Translations under genes and position numbers: made by a program | Source: Noviherbaspirillum sp. Root189 | GTDB lineage: Bacteria; Pseudomonadota; Gammaproteobacteria; Burkholderiales; Burkholderiaceae_D | DNA: 64,000 bases | Assembly: GCF_001428545.1 (NCBI RefSeq) | Contig: NZ_LMHZ01000045.1 | Span: 155,545 to 219,544 of the forward strand | Direction of reading: 5' to 3' | The notes under the pieces: generated by a model | The model's input: the letters and a program-made list of their open reading frames with translations, nothing else | The model's database searches: none | What the model was told of the DNA's origin: nothing | Shown: piece after piece, positions 8,472 through 17,315 of the stretch | Layout of the letters: every line of letters begins with the position of its first letter | Position numbering within the stretch: the stretch's first letter is position 1

Positions 8472-8759
8472 CTGTCCGGCGCGGAAGCCTGCCGTAAGCA
8501 GATTCGTATGAACGCCAACAGCACCCCATCGCACGTTACTTGCATCCCGTCCTGCAGGGCTGGTCATGTGCGATCTGATTCTCGGGTTACGGGAGTGCTC
8601 ACCGCGTTTGCACAGTCTTTTCGCAGCGGTCATGAGGACACAATACATCGCGTTTTCATGACGCTGAACAAACTGAAGGACGGCGCCGGTGCATGAACCA
8701 ATTCATTAACAGCTAGTCTATTGAAGTAGCCAGTCTATCAACATACATAGGAGGTAAAA

Positions 8760-9029
8760 ATGAATTTTATTATCTGGATTGTTGTCGGTGGTATTCTCGG
8801 CTGGCTCGCCAGCCTGGTGATGCGTACGGATGCCAGCCAAGGCATGTTCCTGAACATCATCGTCGGTATTGTAGGCGCACTCCTCGGCGGTTGGCTGCTC
8901 GCACCGCTGTTTGGAACCGGAACCATCAATCAGAATGACTTTAGTATCTCGTCGCTGCTTGTGTCGTTCCTTGGCGCAGTGATCCTGCTGGCCATTGTGA
9001 ACCTGCTCCGTCGCGGGACGCCCCGCTAA
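8760..9029 (+). CDS. GlsB/YeaQ/YmgE family stress-response membrane protein
   Basis: The 89-residue protein has three hydrophobic segments with the glycine-rich pattern of the transglycosylase-associated (GlsB/YeaQ/YmgE) family: IIWIVVGGILGWLASLVMR, then NIIVGIVGALLGGWLL near the middle and LVSFLGAVILLAIVNLL at the C-terminus. Members are small inner-membrane proteins often induced by general stress; the molecular role is not established. A strong AGGAGG ribosome site precedes the ATG. It is monocistronic and followed by several hairpins. Confidence 0.92.
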   Translation: MNFIIWIVVGGILGWLASLVMRTDASQGMFLNIIVGIVGALLGGWLLAPLFGTGTINQNDFSISSLLVSFLGAVILLAIVNLLRRGTPR

Positions 9030-9054
9030 GAGAGCTGGATAACATCAGCTCTCT
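9029..9054. terminator. hairpin directly after the GlsB-family gene
   Basis: AGAGAGCTG (9029-9037) pairs perfectly with CAGCTCTCT (9046-9054) across an 8-nt loop, beginning at the last base of the stop codon. No U-tract follows, so it may be a processing or weak terminator hairpin. A second hairpin, TGATTCAT/ATGAATCA, is at 9065-9085. Confidence 0.45.
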
Positions 9055-9129
9055 GTGTCACCCGTGATTCATGCAATATGAATCATGATTAAACGGATCG
9101 CCCGGCTTGCATTCCAGCGCTGATCCGAT

Positions 9130-9166
9130 GGCGCAGGATACTGGTCTCCCGACAGTGTCCTGCGCC
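9130..9166 (+). terminator. strong hairpin with pyrimidine tract
   Basis: GGCGCAGGA (9130-9138) pairs with TCCTGCGCC (9158-9166), and an internal AC/GT pair extends the stem. It is followed on the plus strand by a long C/T-rich stretch to about 9200. It lies between the plus-strand stress gene and the convergent acyl-CoA ligase and could end transcription from either side. Confidence 0.5.
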
Positions 9167-9315
9167 ACCTTCCCTCCTCTTTCTTTCCTCTTCTTCCTTC
9201 GCTCGCTTCAGCCGCAACGAACATACGCAATACAGTCCGCACAAGGCACAAGCGGCAAGCACTTACATGCCTGCCGCCTGATCATTTGCGTGATGTTACG
9301 GCGATGTGCCTAAAC

Positions 9316-11043
9316 TCAGGACGTCGAACGCTTGCGCGCTTCTTCTTCGTACAGTTCTTTCTTCGACAACTTGCCGACCGGCGTCTTTGGCAACTCCTTG
9401 CGGATCTCGATATCCTGCACCATCTCGTGTTTTCCGAGCCTGCGCTTGAGGAAAGTCTTCAGCTCATCCAGTGTCAGATCCGGCGCGCCTTGCTTGAGCG
9501 CGATAAAGGCCTTGGGCGACTGACCGCGGTACGCATCGGGCACACCGATCACGCTGACCTCTGCCACGGAGGGATGCTCGTAAATCGCTTCTTCAATAAT
9601 ACGCGGGTAGACGTTGTAGCCGCCGCAGAGGATCATGTCCTTGGTGCGGTCGACGATGAAAACAAAACCGTCTTCATCCATGTAGGCGACATCGCCGGTA
9701 CGAAAGAATCCGTCCTCGGTCATCGATGCCGCGGTCGCTTCCGGCCGGTTCCAGTAACCTTTCATGACGTTCGGCCCCTTGATGCACATTTCACCGCGTT
9801 CGCCCAGCGGAACTTCCTTGCGCGGATCATCGACATCCACAAACCTGAGTTCCACGCCGACTGTCGGCATGCCGCATGAGCCTACCTTCTGGATCCCATA
9901 CACTGGCGTGAACGTGCCTGTGGGGGAAGTCTCGGTCATGCCCCATCCTTCCACCAGAGAGCAACCGGTCAGCCGCTGGAAGTTCTGGTTGACCTCGACG
10001 GGCAGCGGCGCACCGCCGGACCCGCAAAACTTCAGCGAACTCAGATCATAGTTACCGATATCCGGATAGTTGATGATCGCCGTGTACATCGTCGGCACAC
10101 CGGGAAACACGGTGACCCTTTTCTCGGACAGATCGCGCACCACCGCCTCGACATCGAACCGGGTATGCAGAATGATTTCCGCACCCATCTGGATGCCGAA
10201 CAGCATGTTCACCGTAAGCGCATAGATATGGAACAGCGGAAGTACCGCGAGCACTCTCTCCCGGCCCTCCTCCAGCACCTTTGGCTCGCCGCTGACAATT
10301 GCCTTGATCTGGCTGCAGGCGGCGGTGAGATTGGCATGCGTAAGCATGGCGCCTTTGGGAAGGCCGGTAGTGCCGCCGGTGTACTGCAGCACCGCGATGG
10401 TATCGTGCACATCGCCAATCGGATGGGTCGTAAAGTCGCCGTTGTTGTCCAGCAAGTCGGTAAAACTCAAATGCTGATCGTCTTTCCCGATCGTGGCCAG
10501 CAGCCCGGCCTTGTTCATCTGTTCCTGCACTGCCGCAGGATGAGCAGACATTTCACCAATGCTGCCAATAACGAGCTTTTGCAGACGGGTCTTGCCAAGC
10601 AGCTTTTGCATCTGCGGATACAGCACTTCCAGGTCGAGCGTGACGATGATATCGGTTCGGCTGTCACCGACCTTATGTTCTAGCACCTTTTCCGCATCCA
10701 GCGGCGAATAATTGACGACCGTGCCGCCCGCCTTCAGCACACCGAAAAAGCTGATGACGTAATGCGGCGTATTGGGCAGGAACAAACCGACATGCACACC
10801 GGGCTTGACGCCTAGCGACTGAAACCCTTTTGCGGCCTGGTTCACGAGCTGCAGCAACTCACGGTAAGTGATCTTGCGTCCCATGAATTGAATGGCATCA
10901 TTCTCAGGCCATTTCGCCGCCGCCTCATCCAGCAGTTGTGGCACCGGCATGGTGGGCAGTGGCGCATCCCAGCGCACCCCGGCCGGGTAGGATTTGATCC
11001 ACGGAAAGGTCATTGCTTTTGAGGTCATTGCTTTTGCTGTCAT
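9316..11043 (-). CDS. long-chain fatty acid-CoA ligase (AMP-forming)
   Basis: The 575-residue enzyme belongs to the ANL superfamily and activates a carboxylic acid to its CoA thioester through an acyl-adenylate. The AMP-binding loop YTGGTTGLPKGAM is at about residues 221-233. It also has GWGMTETSP, the hinge region FRTGDVAYMDEDGFVFIVDR and a C-terminal lysine motif, KTPVGKLSKKELYEEE. The FadD-like length and sequence suggest medium- or long-chain substrates. An AGGAGA site precedes the ATG at 11043; later in-frame ATGs give nearly the same protein. It is the last gene of the minus-strand acyl-CoA cluster and supplies its CoA substrate. Confidence 0.9.
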   Translation of the reverse strand: MTAKAMTSKAMTFPWIKSYPAGVRWDAPLPTMPVPQLLDEAAAKWPENDAIQFMGRKITYRELLQLVNQAAKGFQSLGVKPGVHVGLFLPNTPHYVISFFGVLKAGGTVVNYSPLDAEKVLEHKVGDSRTDIIVTLDLEVLYPQMQKLLGKTRLQKLVIGSIGEMSAHPAAVQEQMNKAGLLATIGKDDQHLSFTDLLDNNGDFTTHPIGDVHDTIAVLQYTGGTTGLPKGAMLTHANLTAACSQIKAIVSGEPKVLEEGRERVLAVLPLFHIYALTVNMLFGIQMGAEIILHTRFDVEAVVRDLSEKRVTVFPGVPTMYTAIINYPDIGNYDLSSLKFCGSGGAPLPVEVNQNFQRLTGCSLVEGWGMTETSPTGTFTPVYGIQKVGSCGMPTVGVELRFVDVDDPRKEVPLGERGEMCIKGPNVMKGYWNRPEATAASMTEDGFFRTGDVAYMDEDGFVFIVDRTKDMILCGGYNVYPRIIEEAIYEHPSVAEVSVIGVPDAYRGQSPKAFIALKQGAPDLTLDELKTFLKRRLGKHEMVQDIEIRKELPKTPVGKLSKKELYEEEARKRSTS

Positions 11044-11170
11044 GCCTGCAGTCTCCTGAATTATCGTTTTGTAAAATGCAGATCATTCCGGTCACGATGC
11101 GCATCGCGACCGGAATGACAGGGGAAACAGCGCTTCATCCTCATTGGACGAGACGGTAAACGATCTATCG

Positions 11171-11935
11171 TCAAATGGCCGTCAGCCCTCCATCCACGGC
11201 GAGTTGATGGCCGGTGACGAACGACGCACTATCCGACAACAGCCAGAGCGCCGCATTGCCGATCTCTTGCGCTTCGCCGAGGCGGCCGATCGGATGGATC
11301 TTCTCGATCATCTTTTGCCGACGGGGCTCGCGTTCAATCGCACGGTCCATCATCGGTGTGCGAATCACGCCGGGGCAGACCGCATTGATGCGGATGCCGG
11401 CGCGTCCGTACTCCGCTGCAGCGGTCCTGGTCATGCCGACCACCGCATGTTTGCTGCCGGCATAGATGGGCTGAGTCGGTGCACCAACCAGGCCGGCAAC
11501 CGATGCCGTATTGACGATACTGCCTCCACCCTGCTTCAGCATTTGTGCAATCTCGTGCTTCATGCACAGCCATACGCCTTTGACGTTGACATTCATGATG
11601 CGATCGAAGGTGGCTTCATCAGACTCCGCCAGCGGCTGATGCTCGATTTCGATGCCGGCGTTATTGAACGCGCAATCCAGCCTGCCGAAACGCGATACCA
11701 CCGTGTCGATCATGGCCTGCACCTGCGCCGACTGCGATACGTCGGCGCGGATGAAGATTGCGTCGCCGCCGGCCTGGGCGATCAGCGACACGGTCTGTTC
11801 GCCGCCGGTGGCATCGACATCGGACACCGCGACGCGCGCACCCTCCGCCGCGAAGGACAAGGCTGCGGCACGGCCTATTCCGCTTCCGCCACCAGTGACC
11901 AGCACCGACTTGCCTGCAAATGTCTTGCCTGTCAT
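11171..11935 (-). CDS. SDR family oxidoreductase
   Basis: This 254-residue classical short-chain dehydrogenase has the cofactor motif TGGGSGIG near residue 14, the NNAG motif, a catalytic Ser in NTASVAG and the Tyr-x3-Lys site in YAGSK. The Asp after the second strand (VSDVD) points to NAD(H). The C-terminus, FVTGHQLAVDGGL, is typical. It starts 8 bp after the stop of the acyl-CoA dehydrogenase gene and probably oxidises a hydroxyacyl or related alcohol intermediate of the pathway. The exact substrate is not deducible. Confidence 0.9.
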   Translation of the reverse strand: MTGKTFAGKSVLVTGGGSGIGRAAALSFAAEGARVAVSDVDATGGEQTVSLIAQAGGDAIFIRADVSQSAQVQAMIDTVVSRFGRLDCAFNNAGIEIEHQPLAESDEATFDRIMNVNVKGVWLCMKHEIAQMLKQGGGSIVNTASVAGLVGAPTQPIYAGSKHAVVGMTRTAAAEYGRAGIRINAVCPGVIRTPMMDRAIEREPRRQKMIEKIHPIGRLGEAQEIGNAALWLLSDSASFVTGHQLAVDGGLTAI

Positions 11936-11943
11936 GTTGCTCC

Positions 11944-13161
11944 TTATTTGTATTTCTTCAGTTCGAGCTTGCCGATCTGGTTGCGATGGACTTCATCCGG
12001 ACCGTCAGCCAGACGCAGCGTGCGCGCCTGCGCATAAGAATACGCCAATCCGAAATCGCTGGTCACGCCGCCGCCGCCATGCGCCTGGATCGCCCAGTCG
12101 ATCACCTGGCAAGCCATGTTCGGCGCAGCGACCTTGATCATTGCAATTTCTTTGGCGGCAACTTTGTTGCCTACCGTATCCATCATGTAAGCGGCATTGA
12201 GTACCAGGAAGCGGGCCTGGTCGATCAGGATGCGCGCGTCGGCGATACGCTCCAGTGTGACGGTTTGTTCGGCCACCGGCTTGCCGAAGGCGACACGCTT
12301 GAGCGTGCGCTTGCACATATCTTCCAGCGCGCGTTCGGCAAGGCCGATCAGGCGCATGCAGTGGTGGATGCGGCCAGGTCCCAGACGGCCTTGCGCAATT
12401 TCGAAGCCGCGACCTTCTCCGAGTAGGATGTTGGACGCCGGAACGCGAACGTTTTCAAACAGCACTTCGCCGTGACCGTGCGGAGCATCGTCATAGCCGA
12501 AGACTGGCAGGTGGCGCAGCACGGTGACGCCCGGTGTGTCGCGCGGGACGACAATCATCGATTGCTGCAGGTGGCGGTTCGGATTAGCCGGATCGGTCTT
12601 GCCCATGAAGATAAAGACCTTGCAGCGCGGGTCGTTGGCGCCGGACGACCACCATTTGCGGCCATTGATCACATACTCGTCACCGTCGCGTACGATCGAC
12701 GCTTCGATATTGGTTGCATCCGACGAGGCGACTGCCGGTTCCGTCATGGCGAAGCAAGAGCGGATCTTGCCTTCCAGCAGCGGCTGCAGCCATTGCTGCT
12801 TGAGCTCTTCGCTGGCGTAGCGCTCCAGTGTTTCCATATTGCCCGTGTCAGGCGCGGAACAGTTGAATACTTCCGCCGACCACAGCGCCCGACCCATGAT
12901 TTCGCACAGCGGCGCATATTCCAGGTTGGTCAGGCCGGCGCCACGATGCGATTCGGGCAGGAACAGATTCCACAGGCCTTGCGCGCGCGCTCTTTCCTTC
13001 AGCTCTTCGATCACCACGGTAGGCACCCAAGGGTTGCCCTTGTCGCGGTTGGCCTGCACTTCCGCATAGTATCGGTCTTCATTCGGATAGACATGCTCGT
13101 CCATGAAGGCGATCAGGCGTTTCTGCAAATCTTTGACTTTGGGGCTGTACTGGAAGTCCAT
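11944..13161 (-). CDS. acyl-CoA dehydrogenase family protein (ACAD10/11-like)
   Basis: The 405-residue FAD enzyme has the N-terminal helical, middle beta and C-terminal helical domains of acyl-CoA dehydrogenases. Recognisable parts are [19 protein letters not shown] at the flavin/substrate site, [11 protein letters not shown], and the C-terminal [15 protein letters not shown] and [19 protein letters not shown]. The middle and end match the ACAD10/11-like subgroup more than the short-chain enzymes. It would introduce the alpha-beta double bond into an acyl-CoA and pass electrons to ETF. It is closely spaced with the SDR downstream and the thioesterase upstream. Confidence 0.9.
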   Translation of the reverse strand: MDFQYSPKVKDLQKRLIAFMDEHVYPNEDRYYAEVQANRDKGNPWVPTVVIEELKERARAQGLWNLFLPESHRGAGLTNLEYAPLCEIMGRALWSAEVFNCSAPDTGNMETLERYASEELKQQWLQPLLEGKIRSCFAMTEPAVASSDATNIEASIVRDGDEYVINGRKWWSSGANDPRCKVFIFMGKTDPANPNRHLQQSMIVVPRDTPGVTVLRHLPVFGYDDAPHGHGEVLFENVRVPASNILLGEGRGFEIAQGRLGPGRIHHCMRLIGLAERALEDMCKRTLKRVAFGKPVAEQTVTLERIADARILIDQARFLVLNAAYMMDTVGNKVAAKEIAMIKVAAPNMACQVIDWAIQAHGGGGVTSDFGLAYSYAQARTLRLADGPDEVHRNQIGKLELKKYK

Positions 13162-13234
13162 GGCGTGCTCCTTGTAGGTTGCGCTTTGCGCGAGTTGGGT
13201 CGTTTGAATCGGTTAGATGTTGCTGTTTCTGCTG

Positions 13235-13681
13235 CTACTGTTTCAGTTCGATATTGCGTGCCGTTGCCAGCGCCGTCGCGCACAGGCTTTCCTCACCATT
13301 TCGCACCGAGAACACCTCGGCACTGCTGACCGTGATCAGCTTGCCTGCATTGATGACGCGTCCGCGTGCCACGAGTTTTTCGCCGTTCGCCGGTCCGACG
13401 ATCTTCAAGGTACAGTCGATGCTGGCATTGATCCATCCTGGCGGAAGCAAGGTTCCAGCCGCTGCGATCGCTGCGAAATCGGCTGCGGCAAAAATGGCGG
13501 TTGCCTGCAATTGCCCCGGGCGAAAGCTGAACTGCTCGTGGTAAGGGATTTCAATTTCCACGCTCCCTGGTGCCACGCTGGAAAATTGCAAGCCCAGCGC
13601 GCGTGCCATCGGCATGGCCAGCACTGAGCGTGTCAGGGTTTCCGCATAGGCCGCGTTGGACGGCTGGTGTGTGGCTTGCAT
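13235..13681 (-). CDS. PaaI-type hotdog thioesterase
   Basis: The 148-residue single hotdog-fold protein has the pattern GLQFSSVAPGSVEIEIPY, followed by a central helix (FAAADFAAIAAAGTLL) and a beta strand INASIDCTLKIVGPA. This matches the PaaI/YigI-like acyl-CoA thioesterases, which hydrolyse acyl-CoA in the cytoplasm and often relieve CoA sequestration. It lies 27 bp from the preceding SDR gene and upstream of the acyl-CoA dehydrogenase, in the same transcription unit. The precise substrate is unknown. Confidence 0.83.
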   Translation of the reverse strand: MQATHQPSNAAYAETLTRSVLAMPMARALGLQFSSVAPGSVEIEIPYHEQFSFRPGQLQATAIFAAADFAAIAAAGTLLPPGWINASIDCTLKIVGPANGEKLVARGRVINAGKLITVSSAEVFSVRNGEESLCATALATARNIELKQ

Positions 13682-13708
13682 GCTGTTCTCCTTGGGTGAA
13701 GAAGCGAA

Positions 13709-14539
13709 TCAGGGGGCAGTGCGGGTCGGGCTGCGTTCGTCGAGAATGTCACGCATGCGGGTTTCGATAGCGCCCTTGATCTTCTGGTGCGGAAGGATGT
13801 AGAAACGCCCTTCCTTCACCGCATCGAGCGTGATGCGGGCGATGTCGCTGGCGCTGATCTTGCCGGCTTGCGTTGCCTTGCGAGTCTGCTCTTCGAATCC
13901 GGCGTTGAGCGGATTGGCCTCGCCCAGCTCTGCGGGCCGGTTGCGCGCGGCATCGGCAATGCCGGTCGGCACAAAGGCCGGGCACAAGACGGAGACACCG
14001 ATCGACGCCTGTTCAGCGCGCAGCTCCTGATCCAGGCATTCGGACATCGTCACGACCGCGTGCTTGGTCGCGCAATAGATTCCGCCGCCAGGCACAGACA
14101 GCAGCCCGGCTACCGAGGAAGTATTGACGATGTGGCACTCGTCTTTCTGCTGCAGCATGCGTGGGACGAAGCTGCGAATACCATGCGCCACGCCCATCAC
14201 ATTGATGCCGAGCATCCATTCCCAGTCCTGCGTGGTTGCGGTCCATAATGGACCGCCCACCAGCACGCCGGCATTGTTGAACAGCAGGTGTGAGGCGCCG
14301 AAACGTTCGTACGTCGCCACGGCGAGCTGCTCGACCTGATCCGCTTTGGCGACATCGCACTTCATCGCCAGCACAGGCGTGCCGGGTGGCAGCAGTTCGA
14401 CCGTCCCCTGCAGATTCTTTTCATCGATATCGGTCAGTGCCAGCGACATGCCTTCGCCGGCACAGGCAATGGCCAGCTCACGCCCGAATCCGCTGGCGGC
14501 GCCAGTAATGACGGCGACTTTGATCTGAAGGTTTTTCAT
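13709..14539 (-). CDS. SDR family oxidoreductase
   Basis: The 276-residue short-chain dehydrogenase has TGAASGFG as the dinucleotide motif, LTDID with an acidic residue favouring NAD(H), NNAGVLVGG, Ser in NTSSVAG and the catalytic YCATK. The C-terminal 30 residues (FYILPHQKIKGAIETRMRDIL) resemble SDRs that act on larger lipid-like substrates. It is the third gene in transcription order of the cluster. About 240 bp containing an octamer repeat separate it from the SDR upstream. Confidence 0.9.
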   Translation of the reverse strand: MKNLQIKVAVITGAASGFGRELAIACAGEGMSLALTDIDEKNLQGTVELLPPGTPVLAMKCDVAKADQVEQLAVATYERFGASHLLFNNAGVLVGGPLWTATTQDWEWMLGINVMGVAHGIRSFVPRMLQQKDECHIVNTSSVAGLLSVPGGGIYCATKHAVVTMSECLDQELRAEQASIGVSVLCPAFVPTGIADAARNRPAELGEANPLNAGFEEQTRKATQAGKISASDIARITLDAVKEGRFYILPHQKIKGAIETRMRDILDERSPTRTAP

Positions 14540-14734
14540 GTGATTCGATCCTATGGGCGCGCGAAACCGATCGGCCTTTTTTGGTGGCCGATGCCTGTCA
14601 TGCGCATTGATTTACCGAGTTACCGGTTGACTGAGGGATTGCAGCCGGAGGAGGTCGGCTTGGCGGGACAGGTCACCCTGCCCCGCTGCCGTTTTATTGT
14701 GTTGCTTTGTCTCCTGCCATACTCACTTCCACCT

Positions 14735-14774
14735 GCTGATTCGCTGATTCGCTGATTCGCTGATTCGCTGATTC
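14735..14774. repeat. five perfect copies of the octamer GCTGATTC
   Basis: GCTGATTC is repeated five times without change at 14735-14774, in the intergenic region between two minus-strand SDR genes. The tract is about 195 bp upstream of the ATG of the 276-residue SDR and 8 bp past the stop of the other. Octamer tracts can change copy number by slippage. Because it is outside coding sequence, any effect would be on expression rather than frame. Confidence 0.9.
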
Positions 14775-14781
14775 GATCAAC

Positions 14782-15552
14782 CTAGCCGAGCAAATACCCG
14801 CCGTCGACGTTCAATGCCGTGCCCGTGGTGTAGCTGGATGCATTCGACACGAGGTAGAGCACCGCGCCGGCCATCTCGTCGGGATGCGCGACACGACGCA
14901 TCGGCACGTGCGGCATCATTTTGTTAAGCACCTCGGGATTGTGCACCAGCGCCGAGGCGAACTTGGTATCGGTTGCGCCAGGCAGCAATGCATTGACCCG
15001 CACACCGGATTGCGCGCACTCCTTGGCGAATGCCTGGGTCATGGAAATCACGGCTGCCTTGGTGATCGAATAGATGCCCTGCATGTCGCCCGGGATGACG
15101 CCGTTGACCGAAGCGACGTTGACGATGCTGCCGCCGCCATTCTTTGTCATCAGCTTGATGCCATTGACCGAGCTGTAGAAGTAGCCGCGGATGTTGACGT
15201 CCAGGGTTTTCTGGAACGACGACAAGTCGGTGTCGACGATCGGGCCGAAATACGGATTGGTGGCGGCGTTATTGACCAGGATATCGAGCCGGCCATGCTT
15301 TTCCCCGATGGCGGCGAACACCGCTTCGATCTGCGCCATCTCGCCGATGTGGCAAGCCATGGCTTCAGCCGAACCGCCGGCGTCGCGGATCGCGGCGACG
15401 ACCGTTTCGCAGGATTCCACCTTGCGGCTGGAGACGATCACATGGGCGCCGTAGGCAGCAAGCGTCTTCGCGATCGATTCACCGATGCCGCGGCTGGCGC
15501 CGGTAACGAGGGCGATTTTTCCGGACAGGTCGAACAGGTTTGCGTTTGTCAT
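14782..15552 (-). CDS. SDR family oxidoreductase
   Basis: The start at 15552 (MTNANLFDLSGKIALVTGAS) is preceded by AGGACCAGC and fits SDR N-termini; the in-frame start at 15609 adds a non-homologous leader overlapping the upstream gene. The 256-residue protein has TGASRGIG, NNAATNPYFG, Ser in NVASVNG, YSITK as the active site and GTALNVDGGYLLG at the end. The Arg-Lys after the second strand (SSRKVE) hints at NADP(H). It starts 7 bp after the histidine phosphatase stop, so it is clearly in the same operon. Confidence 0.9.
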   Translation of the reverse strand: MTNANLFDLSGKIALVTGASRGIGESIAKTLAAYGAHVIVSSRKVESCETVVAAIRDAGGSAEAMACHIGEMAQIEAVFAAIGEKHGRLDILVNNAATNPYFGPIVDTDLSSFQKTLDVNIRGYFYSSVNGIKLMTKNGGGSIVNVASVNGVIPGDMQGIYSITKAAVISMTQAFAKECAQSGVRVNALLPGATDTKFASALVHNPEVLNKMMPHVPMRRVAHPDEMAGAVLYLVSNASSYTTGTALNVDGGYLLG

Positions 15553-15559
15553 GCTGGTC

Positions 15560-16267
15560 CTAACGATAGGTAATGGTGTGAGGTTTGCCCAGCCATTCGA
15601 GATGGGCATAGCTGTTGAGGGTACTGAGGGTGACGCGGCCCGGCTGGAACAGCAGCTTGGTCACCGCGCAGTTCACCAGCGTCCAGTTGAGTTCGGCCAC
15701 CTGCTTGTCCTGCAAGCCAAGCACATGCTGGCAGATGGTGGAAATCGTGCCACCCGACGTAAATACAATGATGCTCTGCGACTTTTCCGCGCCATCCATC
15801 ACGCGACGCAATGCGCCGACGCAGCGCTGCTTGAATGCCGGCCAGGGTTCGCGATATTCACGGTCGTACTCGCCGCTCATCCAGCGCGACATCGATACCT
15901 GGAAGATATCCTGGAAGGCGTATTTAGCTTTTGGGCTGGAGGTAAGGAAGCGCTTCACCTCGTCCGGGTCGTCAAAATCCGGCCGGTGGCGCACCATGAT
16001 CTCGTGGTGGTCATATTCATTGAAATCAGGATCGGTCAGCCATTCAGTATTGACTCGATGAGATTTCGGCAATACCGCGAGGCAGGCGTCGGCAGTCTGG
16101 CGATGGCGCTTCATGCCGCCGGTAACAACACAATCGAAGGTCTGATGGGTACTGGCGAACCATTCGCCCAGCAAGCGGGCCTGCTCGTGGCCCAGCTCGG
16201 ACAACTGGTCGTAGTTCGCACTACCGAATGAAGCTTGTCCATGGCGGACGAGGTAGATCTGTCCCAT
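15560..16267 (-). CDS. histidine phosphatase family protein
   Basis: The 235-residue protein opens with the phosphohistidine motif LVRHGQA and has GHEQARLLGEW and an EYDHHE block, placing it in the histidine phosphatase (phosphoglycerate mutase-like) superfamily. Where classic members have a second catalytic His in SHGG, this one reads FTSGGTIS, so that His is replaced by Ser or Thr. Activity may therefore be altered. It is the first gene of the acyl-CoA cluster and diverges from the LysR gene. Its role in the pathway is unclear; removal of a phosphate group is only inferred. Confidence 0.85.
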   Translation of the reverse strand: MGQIYLVRHGQASFGSANYDQLSELGHEQARLLGEWFASTHQTFDCVVTGGMKRHRQTADACLAVLPKSHRVNTEWLTDPDFNEYDHHEIMVRHRPDFDDPDEVKRFLTSSPKAKYAFQDIFQVSMSRWMSGEYDREYREPWPAFKQRCVGALRRVMDGAEKSQSIIVFTSGGTISTICQHVLGLQDKQVAELNWTLVNCAVTKLLFQPGRVTLSTLNSYAHLEWLGKPHTITYR

Positions 16268-16372
16268 TGCGTACTTCCCTTGGCTAACCGCCTGAATAGC
16301 GGGTTGTGAAGAGCATATCGCTACGGTTAGAATCTATCAAATGAATAGTTATTATCACCATCCATAAATTCC
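16268..16372. promoter_or_regulatory. divergent promoter region of the acyl-CoA cluster and LysR gene
   Basis: These 105 bp separate the divergent first genes of the catabolic cluster and the LysR regulator. The right half (about 16331-16370) is AT-rich and contains ATGAATAGTTATTATCACC, a plausible place for promoter elements and a LysR site. No perfect T-N11-A palindrome was found by eye. Shared control is inferred from the arrangement. Confidence 0.4.
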
Positions 16373-17275
16373 ATGCATATATCCCGGGTCGACCTCAACC
16401 TGTTCATCGTCTTCGATGCGATCTATACCGAAGGCAGCGTGACACGTGCGAGCCAGAAGCTGAACCTTACGCAACCGGCGATCAGCCATGCACTGGGCAG
16501 GCTGCGTCAGATGTTTGACGATCCTTTATTCGTGCGTCAGGGGCATACGATGGTGTCCACCCCGCTGGCACGGACCATCATCGATCCAATCCGCAGGTCG
16601 CTGCGGGGCCTGGAAGTCACCTTGAACGGCGTGCATAGTTTCGAACCGGCAACCGCGCACAAGCGCTTCAACATCGCCTTGCGCGATGTGCTGGAAGCGA
16701 CCATCCTGCCTCCGCTGATGCTGCGCATGCGCGATAGCGCGCCAATGGTGGATCTTGCTGCCAGCCATGTCGAACGACGTGAACTGGAAACCGAACTGGC
16801 CGCCGGCACGCTGGACGGCGCAATCGATGTCTTGCTGCCGCTATCGAGCGACATCATGCATACCCGCATCTATAGCGATGCAACGGTGGTGGTCGCGCGC
16901 AAGGGCCATCCCGACATCGACGGCGCGCTCGACATCGATACCTACATGAAGCAGGACCATATCCTCGCAAGCTCGCGTCGCCGTGGCCCCGGACTGGAGG
17001 ATTTCGAACTGAGCCGGATCGGCCTGGAGCGGCATATCCGGCTGCGCTGCCAGCATTATTTTGCCGCTTGCCGTGTGGTCAGCCAGACCGACATGGTACT
17101 GACCATGCCCGGCCGCTATGCGCATATCGCGAACCGGCAGTTTGACAATCAGATCCTGCCGTTTCCTGTTGAAGTACCGGCCTTCGATGTGTTTCTGTAC
17201 TGGCATGCCAATGTCGACAAGGACCCTGCCAACATCTGGTTCCGCGAACAGGTGATGCAGTCGGTTCACGACTGA
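16373..17275 (+). CDS. LysR family transcriptional regulator
   Basis: The 300-residue protein has an N-terminal winged helix-turn-helix (LNLFIVFDAIYTEGSVTRAS through ALGRLRQMFDDPLFVR, about 8-55). An effector domain of two periplasmic-binding-like lobes follows. It is close to the NodD/LinR-like subgroup by the HMVSTPLARTI and HFAACRVVSQTDMVLTMP type blocks. It is divergent from the acyl-CoA cluster, so it probably controls that operon in response to a pathway intermediate. The inducer is unknown. Confidence 0.92.
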   Translation: MHISRVDLNLFIVFDAIYTEGSVTRASQKLNLTQPAISHALGRLRQMFDDPLFVRQGHTMVSTPLARTIIDPIRRSLRGLEVTLNGVHSFEPATAHKRFNIALRDVLEATILPPLMLRMRDSAPMVDLAASHVERRELETELAAGTLDGAIDVLLPLSSDIMHTRIYSDATVVVARKGHPDIDGALDIDTYMKQDHILASSRRRGPGLEDFELSRIGLERHIRLRCQHYFAACRVVSQTDMVLTMPGRYAHIANRQFDNQILPFPVEVPAFDVFLYWHANVDKDPANIWFREQVMQSVHD

Positions 17276-17315
17276 GCGCGTGTTAGCCGCATCAGGTTGA
17301 AGCTGCCTTTCAGCC

